A DNA stretch of 64,000 nucleotides, from NCBI GenBank assembly GCA_019843655.1, contig JACDQD010000007.1, positions 10,351,600 to 10,415,599 of the forward strand, in the 5' to 3' direction. Below, one piece after another: positions 52,019 to 63,442 of this stretch. A program made the translations under genes and the position numbers. Position 1 is the first letter of the stretch. Every line of letters begins with the position of its first letter. This DNA is from Lethocerus indicus. Taxonomy: Eukaryota > Arthropoda > Insecta > Hemiptera > Belostomatidae. A model generated the notes under the pieces. It had not been told where the DNA came from. It saw only the letters and a program-made list of their open reading frames with translations, and did not search any database.

Positions 52019-52910
52019 AAGTCTTCTGTGCTTCTATCTCATCTCGCTTTTTTGGTCGCTGCTTTGGTGCACCGATAACCACCCTCGGGGGCGCCAGTTT
52101 ATTGGTACAAGTGCACACAACGAACCTTAGTTAAGTACATTTCCACACCACCCACAGGGAGCACTATTTTATCGGTGGAAGTGCACACAGCGATTTTTAG
52201 TTAAGTACACTTCCGCACCACAGTCAGGGGGGGCGCTAGTTTATTATGTTTTTCTAATTTTTTTACTGAATTATGGTTGACTCAAATTCATATGATTTCT
52301 TAAAGAGAAAATGTACACAATGTCCTCCAACTGTAGTGCACGGGGGGTTTAATTATTGACGGTGAGTACGGCGCGGCGGATCTGCAATTCGGCAATACGC
52401 GTTGTGCGGGCTTTAGTATTAGCGCCGTCATACTACGGAATTAAATTACCATCTTACGAGAGGCTTACCCTTCCATGTTCTGCCTGAAATTGATATTCTG
52501 CACGCAGAATAAGGTCAGTATGTCCAAAATAATTAGTAGTAATCCAAAATAATGGTTAGTATTACATTATTTTCTTTAAATGACATGTTCCATTCGATTT
52601 TCATGTTATGTTCAGAGTAATATTTTACTAAAAGTAAGAAGTAATTATTAGTATTTCAATTGAAATGGATAAGTTTTAGGAATAATATTAGTGAGAGATT
52701 ACAATTAATAAATCTAAATATACACATTTTATTTTAAAATTCACGTATATTTCAAACCTTCATAAAAACAACACAGTGGTAAATGTTTTCCACATTACAA
52801 AACAATAAATAATACTTAACTCCAAATATCAAATATGTTTTTTATGCTATTCTATTCCTCACCAATATTTTAATAACCTAAGACATGTGCAAGAAAATAA
52901 ATAAATTCTA
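52019..52910 (+). repeat. plus-oriented element and flank closing the array
   Basis: The orientation flips again at about 52019. It begins with a shortened terminus (TCTATCTCATCTCGCTTTTT), then three satellite units (52070-52245), lead, GC-rich segment (52360-52440) and the 370-bp flank equal to 34020-34455. The match ends near 52910, where single-copy sequence starts. Confidence 0.8.
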
Positions 52911-53214
52911 ACCGATTCTATCATAACAACATAGCATTTAAAAATTAAATAAATAAATTATCGCTTATACTTAAATATTGTTAAAAATATTCAGATCATT
53001 CATTGCAATAAATAATTAGTTCTCTCGATTACTGATGATGTGACAACTTAAAAATGCTAGAGAAAAAATTGGTTATTCTAGATCTAACACTTGAAAATAA
53101 TTTTAAATTGTACCTATTGCAGTCTTCTGATAATAAATACGAAATATGCATTAGTAACAAAATTTCTGTGCCAATATCAACAATATGGAAAGCATTTTGT
53201 CGTTCTTAATACAC

Positions 53215-54354
53215 TTAATAATCGTCGGGGCAATTCTTTTGGTCTGTTCGAATGAAGTAAGCCTTGCTGATTTCATTTTTGTCTATGATACCGTACGCTT
53301 TTTCCATAACTTCTATTGTGGGATTGCGGGCTCTTGTCAAAATCCATGCACACCCTGGAAGTACAAAAGGAAAATGGAGAAATGGTTATTTGAAAATAAA
53401 ATAGTCAAGATACGTGGCTCTTATTAGTTATATACGTTTGACTTTAGCGTCTTACTTGCACTGAATATTCCAAAGTTGGTGCACGACCAGACAACAGCAT
53501 AATTTTCATAATCCGTATCCAAAATCCAATAGGGTGCATCTATCGACACTTAACAGATAATAGAATGATTAGAAAAGAAAACGCATAGTTTTTAACACTT
53601 TAAAGTATAAAATATATTTGTGAATTATGTTAATCTTAAATTAATTTAAAATAGAGTACGTACGTGGCAAGTAAGGAAATTTCACGTTCAGTTTAGAAGG
53701 ATCCTTATCGTTAATGCGAACCTCTCCTTCAATAGTTGAATGTATTCCAGTCCTATGCAAATATTTAATCGGTTATAATGTTTTACTTCATGATGGTTAA
53801 ATATATATATTATATCAAATTTTCTATAAAACTGTGTGGATTAGGAATGAATACGTATTTATCGTTGGACTTGCGATTTTTCTTTTTGCTTCTTAGCTAG
53901 ACCCACTAGGACTTCGATAGGACATAGATCCGCAGACGAATACCTCAAATGAATACTTACAATGAACTTGTCTGCTTGCTGATAACGTTCATCGAATTAT
54001 CAAACCCGTCGGTGTAGTTAGAATTCACGCACTTGCCGGCGAATTCAAAAACTGAGAAATACCTTTCGGCCTCGTACCATTTGCCTCTGAACTGTTGAAT
54101 AAATCGTTCGATTAAAATGAGGCTAATATTTAACGACGGCAAATTTTTACAGCTAAAGATGGAATGTTTGTAGTACATTCCTTAATCCAGATTGTATAAC
54201 CAAAAGGTGGATAAACCGAATTTTATACCTTAGTAGCTGAAAATGTTGACATTGTTTTAACTTCTGGACAAACGCCTAGGAATGGGACTTGCGCATCCGA
54301 AGGCATAACTTGGTAAAATGTAGCGAACATCAGAAGTATTGCAGTCACAGCCAT
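53215..54354 (-). CDS. apolipoprotein-D-like secreted lipocalin 1, 5 exons
   Basis: Exons (high to low): 54354-54229, 54091-53961, 53752-53664, 53548-53462, 53354-53215; 573 nt, 190 aa, all phases closing. A signal peptide (about residues 1-21, AVTAILLMFATF core) precedes CPEV. The first lipocalin signature GKWYEAERYF opens exon 2; LDTDYENYAVVWSC is the typical fourth-exon strand pair; ILTRARNP in exon 5 is the third signature with its arginine. The four cysteines expected for two apoD-type disulphides are present (CPEV, GKC, WSC, and QKNC near the end), plus one extra in RCAW. Family members are extracellular barrels that carry small hydrophobic ligands. A 5' non-coding exon is likely, because TTTTACAG precedes the ATG by about 13 nt. 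A terminus of the satellite element lies about 65 bp upstream. It is paralogous to the lipocalin at 61.5 kb. Confidence 0.92.
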
Positions 54355-54419
54355 GGTTGGTTTGTCTCTGTAAAAGAATCCAGGGCGTATTAAAATAGTA
54401 ATCATTGTAACGTAGACAT

Positions 54420-54475
54420 GTTGTGTTTCTGTCTCCTCTCGCTGGTTTGGTCTTTTGCTAGACCAAAAAAATAGA
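54420..54475 (-). mobile_element. isolated terminus of the satellite element with a hairpin
   Basis: Reverse complement of the element end: GTTTCTGTCTCCTCTCGCTG followed by GTTT and the hairpin GGTCT-loop-AGACC (54449-54464). There is no satellite. It lies in the 5' flank, or a 5' intron, of lipocalin 1. Confidence 0.65.
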
Positions 54476-57400
54476 GTGGGTCTAGAAACAGTCATTGAAT
54501 CGAACCACAATAACAGCCACGGTCAAGAAGAGACAGGCGTAAAAACTTACCATAAGTTGGTACACCGCACCGGTAAAATATGTCACAACGGGAAATATGG
54601 CAGTTTTAAAAAACAAAAATATCGGACATCAGAAAGAAAAACGGAAATCTACTACCAAAACTAGCGCGCATCTGCGGCTACCAAAAATGCCTTGCCTAGT
54701 GTATGCCGCATTATACGATAAAAAGGATGCCCTTGCACACAATTTGGGCTTTTCGGTTCCATCGATTAGTTCTTCCTTAACCTAAGACGATTCAAAGAGC
54801 CAATGTCAACCGAATTGATTCAATCATTGAATAACTCTTATTTACTTCTTTTATTCCTTGGTATATTCCTCATTGCCGTTTGCTCGTGTCAACACCCGTT
54901 CCAAGTATAAATCGGGTCCATCGTCTTCGCTCAAGTGACCTCAATCAGGGCCTGCCCAGTGGAGGTGGGGCAAGGGCGTGAAAGTGTGTTAAGCTCAATG
55001 TGTCAATCCCGCCTTACTAACCGCTTAAGACCTAGGTTTCTTAAGGAGATCTATCGTACTCGGGGGAAAAACTGAAGGGACGGCGAATATTCGTGGCGAT
55101 TTTCATTCCTCAACATGTAGCATCTTTTCCTCGAAGTATCACTATTCAATCGTGTATTTAATACAACGCACTTCTTAGAAATAATTTACTGAATGATACC
55201 CCGCTCATCAACTGCTACAATAGCTTTACGAAAGAAGCCAATAAAGGTATATCAATAATGGGTTCATACGTTATGAGTTAAAGGATAACTGGAACCTGAC
55301 ACCTGTCTAGGGTAGGTCAAATCAGCGAGTGTAAAAATGAGATATTGTGTTATTTATCATCTTATCTTCGCCTCCGAGTTGTATAGGAGTTACTGTCCTG
55401 AGACTGTGAGGACAGTAACTGCGCCGTACGGAATTTACGGTTTTTATTAATTTGAAACGTACGTGAGAGATGTAGATAGCAGACAAAGGAGGTCGAGCCG
55501 TTTCGATTGAACTTTTAATTAACCAAAGACCGCAGTAGCCTCCCCCTCTATAGATTGGAGGGGGCCCGAAGGAATTGGATTTCGAGGGCCCGGCATAATT
55601 GTCACCACAAAAAATAACCCCAGCGCCAAGTGGCAGCGGTGAAAGGAGGCCTACTTCCAGGCATATTTCAGGAGTCCCAGTCATAATTATTGCCGCATAT
55701 TTTCTTTTCCCGCCCAGCCACAGGTCAAACGTCTCCACTTCCTCAAGTTACCCGTCAATCGAAAGCCAGAACAGTTCCGTACAAGATCACTAATTCGTAC
55801 AAGTCCTCAAGCTGTAAAGGACGCGACCACTCCAGATTAGCCAGCAGTCTTTTATTTACAATCCGACGTATGTATGCCAAAAACGAAGCATGAAATAGAA
55901 GTTAATTTTAAAAGACGGCAGGAAATAAAATGTCAATGACAAATAGTTCAACCCGTTTGTTTTAGAATTTGGCCTACTTTTGTAAAAATAATTAGCCAAA
56001 GCTTTGAACGGTCAGCATAGGAACCGTTGGATTATTATGACTGTAGAGTTTCGCATGACCTACATAAGGACCGTTTGAAGTCCCAACATTCTTTTATGAC
56101 ATCCGGATCTTTGGCGCGACGCAGCTTTCCATTTGTCCCCTATTTGCCAGAACTGGTCTTCAATAATAATAATCAACATGGCGCTCGTAAATCATACTGA
56201 ACCTATTTAAAAAAAGGGCTATCGATGTCGGTAATGTTGTTCCGGTATGAACAATATTCCGCCACCCAATACCAGAGTCATATTGCTAGGAAGACAGTTT
56301 TAGATTTACGAAAGCTACTTAGAAAAACTAGTCTACACCACGGTGTCCTCATTCCATATTTATTTTAATACTGCGGTCGTTTGAATGAATAACATTGCTA
56401 ACCATTAAAAATTCGCATATTTTTTTAAAACTATGTTGATAACATCATTTGATGTAATTTAAGACATGAACAAATTTGAAAAAAAGGGAAACTCAAGATT
56501 CCGAAAGTAGATATCACAACCTATATTTCGGTTAACTGGAGTTTATTCAATTATCAGCGATTGAATGTTTTGTTCTTGACTTTCAAGAATGAATTGACAC
56601 ACGAGGTAACAACAATGGTGTTATTCAAAAACATTAAACAACGCTTGAGATATTCTAACATAAACAGATCTTAATACCGAAACGATGTAGAATATTGGGT
56701 ACGTGCGAATACCAGAATTCTCAATTGGGGTAGCATGATATTGTGCGAAAGGGAGAGTTACTGGAAGAATATTACCAATCGTCCAATTTCTGAGTTGACG
56801 GCGTCACCTTTCCTAACCGTTCGTTAAAGTCTCCGAGAGAAGTGGTCGAAAAGTTAGGGGTTCACAGCTGCAAGTTAACGGTTTCTTTCTATGACTAATC
56901 GTGAGCTGGACGACTTCGGACTTCCGTAACGAGCTATTAATTATAGACCCGAGCCAGAACACTGAGCAATTATCATAAATCCCTAACGGCCCATTAAATC
57001 GGGCTCGAGTCGCTCCTTCGGCCGACGGGAACAATACCGGACATTAAACTTTGACCCTCTAGCGTAACGAACTTAAGTGAATTTTCTAACGATGTTAATA
57101 CTGCGAAACCTAATTATAAACCGACGAGTAACTTATAAATTTCATCCATCGAGGGTTCGAACGCCGGACTAGTAATTTGGTTACTGTGGAAACAGTACGA
57201 GCGAAACGTGTTATTACTGTCAGCTGGATATTTATTTATTCGCGTCATCCCAGATAACAGTACGTTCATTTGGTGGAAGGGATCGGGGAAATCTATTTTT
57301 AGTCCCGCTTCCCGTCGAGTCACCCTTATGATAATTTACCCTCCGAAAGTTCCACAGAAGCGGTTTCGAGCCCAAAGATATATTCCAACTCGGCTCCTAC

Positions 57401-57936
57401 TTCGAGGTCGGTAGAGTTTAGCGCTATAAATAAAATTTAAAATCAAATTAAATTGCCCGTATCTTCTGTGCTAACAATGACTCGGAATTCACTAATCGAA
57501 CAAAGGAAAGGGTCAAAATTTTATACCGCCGGGAAAAGAACTCACCACGATAATGGCCGGGACAATCGAGTAGATTAAATTTTTCAGAATATTTAATGCA
57601 TCAACAAATAAAATTACCACTAATCTCTGGCCTCGGCCTTTCGGCGGTAATCTCGACCGCCCTCCTCTATGTTACTAAGTGAATCTAGTGAACTAGTCTT
57701 TCGACTAGTCGGATACCCTTTGGGCACAACATGAGGGGTTAGTTTTGAGAGATAATTCAATTATCTTAATTATAATGTTACATTGGCCACAGATTGTATA
57801 ATATTAGTAAGCTATAGGGGTTAAATGGCGGTTGAATATTTCGGTACTTACTACTGTTATGAGTTGGTTGGGAGGTGGCAGTTGTGTGTCGGTGCAGGTT
57901 GGATGAGTGTGCTGGCCCAACTGTAGCGCAGTTCTC

Positions 57937-57998
57937 TTCCTCCTCCTCCTCCTCCTCCTCCTCCGCCTCCTCCTCCGCCTCCTCCTCCGCCTCTCTCT
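57937..57998 (+). repeat. (CTC)n/(CTCCGC)n microsatellite
   Basis: Imperfect tandem CTC repeats interrupted by periodic CGC: about seven CTC, then CTCCGCCTCCTCCTCCGC repeated. It is purine/pyrimidine-strand asymmetric, with no coding context recognised. Confidence 0.9.
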
Positions 57999-59692
57999 GT
58001 CTCCCTCTTCTCCCCGTCCTTTCTGGGTCAGCTTATTTTCCCTCCAGGTAAACCGGGCTTCAGCCGACTCATTGACTCGTCTTAGAAGTAGCCCGCGGTA
58101 GACACCTCGGGGTACTTATCGGAAATTCCGCTCAGAACTTTTACGGGGGTTTCCCCTGGGCTCCCTACTAAAAACTAGATAAAATCGGAACAACTGTCAA
58201 AAATTAAATTATAAATTATCTTATAAATTTAATTTTTAAATTTAATTTAAAACAGACGGCGATAAGGACAATATTTCGGCAGTGAAATCGCGACAACGTG
58301 GAGAAACTTTTATGGAATACAACCGAAATGTGAACTTCTCCGATACCGACGGCATTTATAAATGTGTTTTTTTGCCTCAAACAGGTTAATTGAGTGTTGG
58401 CTGATTACGACAACAGGTGGAACGATTACTGAATTGCAATTAGGTCCATTGACAGCGGTAGTTGATTAGAAGTGAATTTGATGAATGGCATTGACACACC
58501 TTACTTTGTTACGGTAACGACAGTTGGCTTCCACCCAACGACCGGTTTTTATCTCGGAACGAAATCGCAATTTGTAAATTATAAACGAAAAATAGTTCTT
58601 TGTAAAAATTTAATTTCGTAAAGTAGTGTACCTTACTAAAGCACGAACTAAATATATTACTGTTAAAATTTTAACGGTCACAATAAAAATTATAAATAAG
58701 CTTCTGCTTCGATAACATTTTCTATTTTGTTTATATTGATGAAAGGAATCAGTAAATAATTTTCTGTAAATATCTGTCACTTTTTTGACTCAGTCATAGA
58801 TTATTTTAACTTAGGATTGGATTTATATTATTAATTCGGAAGATTAATAACAGAACTGAGGATTGGCCGAAAGGACCCATCTTAAAAGGATTATCCCTCT
58901 CGACAATGACCTGAATGAAGGATGAGTGGGGGGGAGGGGGACTCAAGACCGGAATGGGTCACGACTTTCGTTGACTTTGAAGTGAAAAAGTGCACTTAAA
59001 GTGGATATCCCGGAACGGGGTCAGGTAAATAGCCGTTAAGCGGGCGGCTTCTCTTTCCGCGGCGGGACATTGACCCCCGGTTATCCTGAAGTCACATTCA
59101 TCGCGCCGACCTCCTCCTCCTCCCGACTCCCCACCCACCGTTCCCGGATATCCAAACCGCGCTTTTCACCTCTCAACTTTTTTACGCTCGGAATTTATAA
59201 CCGCCCCGCAGGTTTTATGGCGCATCCGAGTCAAAAGAGAAATCGCCCCAATGCAAATCCGAGGGGGCATTCGCACTTGAAGAAATGACAGGGCCGACCT
59301 AAATTATGCCGCTTACAATCGCGTAAAGAAAGTGCATATAGTCGCATGTACGATTCTTGGGCGGAGGAAACTTCAATGGATTCTGGTACACTCAACACAT
59401 CACGAGCTTCTCCGCTGGCATTCCCCTGATCCTCGCGCCAGTTCATCCACATATTCTTTTTCTTGGGACCTAAATCCTTTGATCCTTTCCTTTTCCAAAG
59501 GAAACCAAATACCAAATAACTTGTGGAATAAACAATTTCATCGTGATAACAGTGGCCTAGTTCAATTGGGATAGAATCGATGTCTAAATTGGTTTACAAC
59601 TTGTCTCGTTTTAAGGTGGAATTGGCGTTGGCTCCCCCGGCCTAATTTCTATTGGGGGCGCCGAGGCCAAAGTGTGCCAGTGAAAGCTGCGC

Positions 59693-59696
<4 letters not shown>

Positions 59697-59742
<46 letters not shown>
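59697..59742. repeat. (TA)n microsatellite
   Basis: An uninterrupted run of about 23 TA dinucleotides, flanked by TGCGCCCT and GGGCCGCC, so a GC-rich inverted pair (GCGCCC / GGGCCGC) brackets a self-complementary AT tract. Confidence 0.95.
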
Positions 59743-59744
<2 letters not shown>

Positions 59745-60059
59745 GCCGCCCTCACCGCAATAAGTGACAAGGGAAATATTCTTACATCCTCTAGGAAATA
59801 GGAATTTTACCCGGGGCTGTCAAATTTGTTGTCCACCGTCAGTGGGACGCCTTCAAACTTCCACAGTCCGGGTTCCATGTATATACGTCCCCGAAAGGGA
59901 GTTGAAAGTGTACGGGGCACACTGCCAAAATATAAATAGGCGTACCTATGTTTATATCTTAGCGATATTACCAGTGCGAGTCTAGGTTAAAATAAAAAAT
60001 CCTAAATGTAAACGAGAACAACTTTTACATTTGAAAGGGCAAAACCTACAAGGTTTAGT

Positions 60060-61150
60060 GCCCTAAGGGGGGTATGAAACGTTAACTAATGTTCGTCGGG
60101 GTGCACTTGGACCGATAAGCTAGCGCCCCCTGAGGGTGGTGCGGAAATGTACTTAACTAAAGTTCGTTGGATGTACTTGCACCGATAAACTAGCGCCCCC
60201 TGAGAGTGGTGCGGAAATGTACTTAACTAAAGTTCGTTTGGTTCACTTGTACAGATAAACTAGCGCCCACTGAGTGTGGTGCGGAGATGTACTTAACTAA
60301 AGTTCGTTGCGTGTACTTGCACCGATAAACTAGCGCCCCCTGAGGGTGATGCGGAAATGTACTTAACTAAAGTTCGATGAGTGCACCCGCACCGATTAAC
60401 TAGCGCCCCTCTTAGTGTGGTGCGGAAATGTACTTAACTAAAGTTCGTTTGGTTCACTTGTACAGATAAACTAGCGCCCACTGAGGATGGTGCGGAAATG
60501 TACTTAACTAAAGTTCGTTGGGCGTACTTGCACCGATAAACTAGCGCCCCTCTGAGTGTGGTGCGGAAATGTACTTAACTAAAGTTCGTTGGTGCACCTG
60601 CAACGATTAACTAGCGCCCCCCTGAGTGTGGTGCGGAGATGTACTTAACTAAAGTTCGTTGCGTGTACTTGCACCGATAAACTAGCGCCCCCTGAGGGTG
60701 ATGCGGAAATGTACTTAACTAAAGTTCGATGAGTGCACCCACACCGATTAACTAGCGCCCCTCTTAGTGTGGTGCGGAAATGTACTTAACTAAAGGCCCA
60801 CTTGCACCGATTAACTGGATTACTAAAAATAAACTTTTTTCAGTAAATTTTGGGTCAACAGGAAAACTGCGATCATAAACGTAAATACCAGATACGTTTG
60901 CTGTCGTATATTTGGAAGTCAGAACCTAATAGTTGTGACCAGTTGTGTGATCAAATATATATTTGACCGATAGTCAAAGACTATTAGCCGATTAACATAA
61001 TCCCAGTACAAGTGACAGTGACAGTGCAGTGAGGACGCCCAAAAAACATCCAAAGTGCCCAAGTGACTAACACCGCTACTGAAGATGGCGAGCACCCGAA
61101 ACCGGTCTACCAAAAGACCAAACCAGTAACAGGAGACAGAAACACACGAA
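60060..61150 (+). mobile_element. satellite-bearing element, most complete copy
   Basis: Ten or so 70-bp units (60060-60800) are followed by the full unique flank: GATTACTAAAAATAAACTTT, CATATATTTGACCGATAG-like sequence, TGACAGTGACAGTGCAGTG, a hairpin GGTCT-loop-AGACC at 61104-61119, and the terminus AGGAGACAGAAACACACGAA. It has no open frame of note. It lies about 380 bp from the 3' end of lipocalin 2. Confidence 0.75.
60110..60800 (+). repeat. 70-bp satellite block with higher-order structure
   Basis: Units begin (CTAGCGCCC) near 60120, 60187, 60257, 60327, 60397, 60468, 60538, 60608, 60679 and 60749. The segment 60280-60430 (GAGATGTACTT... through GAGTGCACCCGCACCGATT) reappears at about 60630-60780, a spacing of about 351 bp or five units. 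The GGTTCACTTGTACAG variant occurs twice, three units apart. Confidence 0.9.
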
Positions 61151-61528
61151 TACCGTTTAGGTACACTAAACTGTGTTTTCTGCAGCTTCAGTACCATCCA
61201 GCAGTAATATCGAGCACGATTCCTGTTAGCAGTGTCGATTTAATATTCATGAAAACTGAAGAGGTTCATTTATACTTGAACTGCAGCGCACTGAAGTGAA
61301 ATTGTTATCGGATTCAAAAGGGGAGAGAATCGGTTTCAAAAAAGAAGGAATAATTAATTGTTGGGAAATTTATTTAAACGATATAATTAGCTTAAAATTA
61401 CAGACTGCGCGTCTGACGCGCTGAGCTTTTCTCTTTCTCGTTCTCAATCTTAACACGACTAAAGATTATTTGTATAAATATTAAAGCTATTGTGTGTGAG
61501 ATGGAGGTCGTCCGTTGAGGGTGAGGGG

Positions 61529-63440
61529 TCAGTGTACGAGCGGTAGTGTTGTTGTCTGGGCGGGGTCATCGTGGGGCTGGTTCCTCGCCGCCGGGGCCGC
61601 CGAGGCCGCTGGGGGCTGTTCCGACGCCGGGGCCGCCTCGCCCAGCGAACATCCCTCCTGGTCGGCCTTCACGATGAACGTCCTGCTGATCTTGTGCTTG
61701 TCAAGAACGCCGTACGCCTTCTGGAGCACCGTACCCGGCGGGATCCTCTCGCGGGTCATCACCCAGACGGTCTCTGCAAGAAGAAAATCATTTAGCGCTC
61801 ATAATCTCACAAATGACCTAATTCAAATACGGTGTAAACTGTTCCTTATAATTCCTTCAAGACGTATCGCACTATATACACGGTATTTTTTACCATAAAC
61901 GTAGGCATGGTGTACCTAGATTTATATACATTTCTTTGTTCATTCTCTCACCCAGTTGGCAACAGTGAAAATTTTGTTCTCAAACTATATTGTTCAAAAT
62001 GAACGCCATTTTTCCTGATAAACCCCAAAAATTCCCAATGAAATATTGACAATATTTATACTAAAATGACTCACGTGTGTTGACTACCGGCCCGTAACCA
62101 GAGCAAGACCAGACGACGGCATAGGTATCGTAATCAGTGTCCAGTATCGTGTACTCAGTTTCTACAGGGACTGGAAAAATCAGATTATTAATTATTAATA
62201 ATTATATATAACTAATAAAGTTAAATGTACCTAATAGATACAAACCTTACGTGTATATAACAAAGTGATAATTTTTTCTTCATTAATTTTCAAGTAATCG
62301 CAAACTAAAGTGCAAGAATTAATTAATATTCGTATTTCGAATGAATTAGATGCCAAATGTTCACTACCAATTTTTGGAAATATGGAATAACGGGTTTAAT
62401 AGATTTATTAATTATTTTTATTATCTCACACATAGTTACGCATGTCTGAAAACTTACAAGGCAGTGTTGAGTATTTAACTTTGAGCTTGGATTCTCCTCC
62501 CTTGACCACGTTGCGAATCTCACCGGACAGGACGCGCTTGATTCCAGTACTGAAAAAACAAAGTATCTGTAATCGCGCAAATTTATCGAATTAAGCCTTT
62601 AAATATCAGCGACTCAAATTCGAAGTTAACATATTTAATTCGGACTCGAAACAAAATAAAAGCCGAACGTATACTTGTATTTCGGCTCATAAATAATGCC
62701 ATATACTAATATTATTCTAGAGTACAAACAATATATTTTTTATACATATAAGTATAAAATTCTTACAATCGGTTGGTGATTTCGTTCTCCACGATGACTC
62801 GTCCATCGACGGCTTTTGTGTAGTTGGTGAGTGCGCAGCGGCTTCCCGCCTCCAGCACGGTGAAGTATCTCTCCGCTTCATACCACGTACCCATGAACTG
62901 TAGGAGTAATAAAAAAATAAATTATAAAATCTATAATTTAAGGCCGTATTTAAGACTCGACTGAAGTTCGGCAAAACCGGGAGTTATGCTATGGGGCCGA
63001 TAACAAGAGAAAGAACGAATTAAAATTCGTATTCTATAATAAATCAATGTTATCGTCCATGTTATTACTTTTTATATTCTATAACACTTCGTCCTTTGTT
63101 TAAAATACATGTATTGAAGTCCAGCAGAATTATTGCTCGGGTCATTTTCTTATTACTGTCGTGTGGAAATCAGTATGTAAGAAAGCAATTGAAATACCTC
63201 CCCATCCACGAAAAAAGTTAGTCTATCTGGTCATTAGCTACACAAGGAAATTGATTATAGTTTAGATATGCTATGGTTCAAAATATAATGGAGAATTTTT
63301 TTTTTAAATAATCTTACCCTGTCGACGTCAAAACCGATCATGGCCCTCTTGTCGGGGCACCAGCCCACTCCTGGCATCTGGGCCGTGGTGCAAGCCACGA
63401 GGGCAGCCACCACCAGGCATACACATTCTCTCGTCCTCAT
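61529..63440 (-). CDS. apolipoprotein-D-like secreted lipocalin 2, 5 exons
   Basis: Exons (high to low): 63440-63318, 62897-62767, 62549-62458, 62170-62075, 61773-61529; 687 nt, 228 aa, phases 0, 2, 1, 1 exactly as in lipocalin 1. A signal peptide (VCLVVAALVACTTA) precedes WCPDK. The signature FMGTWYEAERYF opens exon 2; LDTDYDTYAVVWSC and VMTRERIPPG follow. All four apoD-type cysteines are present (CPDK, SRC, WSC, EGC). After the last cysteine comes a tail of about 39 residues rich in Ala, Pro, Glu and Thr, absent from lipocalin 1 and coded by GC-rich DNA. The acceptor TTTCAG lies 2 nt before the ATG, so a 5' non-coding exon exists beyond 63442. Role: extracellular carrier of hydrophobic ligands, by family. 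Ligand not inferable. Confidence 0.93.
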
Positions 63441-63442
63441 AC

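Larger units (their letters stand above)
54480..60055. other. non-coding interval between the lipocalin genes
   Basis: About 5.5 kb with no recognised exon. Open frames here are short, on both strands, and lack known motifs. It holds a CTC-rich microsatellite, a TA microsatellite and GC-richer patches near 55.5, 57.0 and 59.1 kb. Confidence 0.55.

Noticed and set aside
53185..53427. Plus-strand 80-codon frame resembling a small secreted cysteine-containing peptide
   Set aside because: It is antisense to the last coding exon of lipocalin 1 (53354-53215), whose minus-strand reading has the third lipocalin signature and fits the intron phase.
57140..57180. GGGTTCGAACGCC resembling a tRNA B box
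   Set aside because: No A box or foldable cloverleaf upstream.
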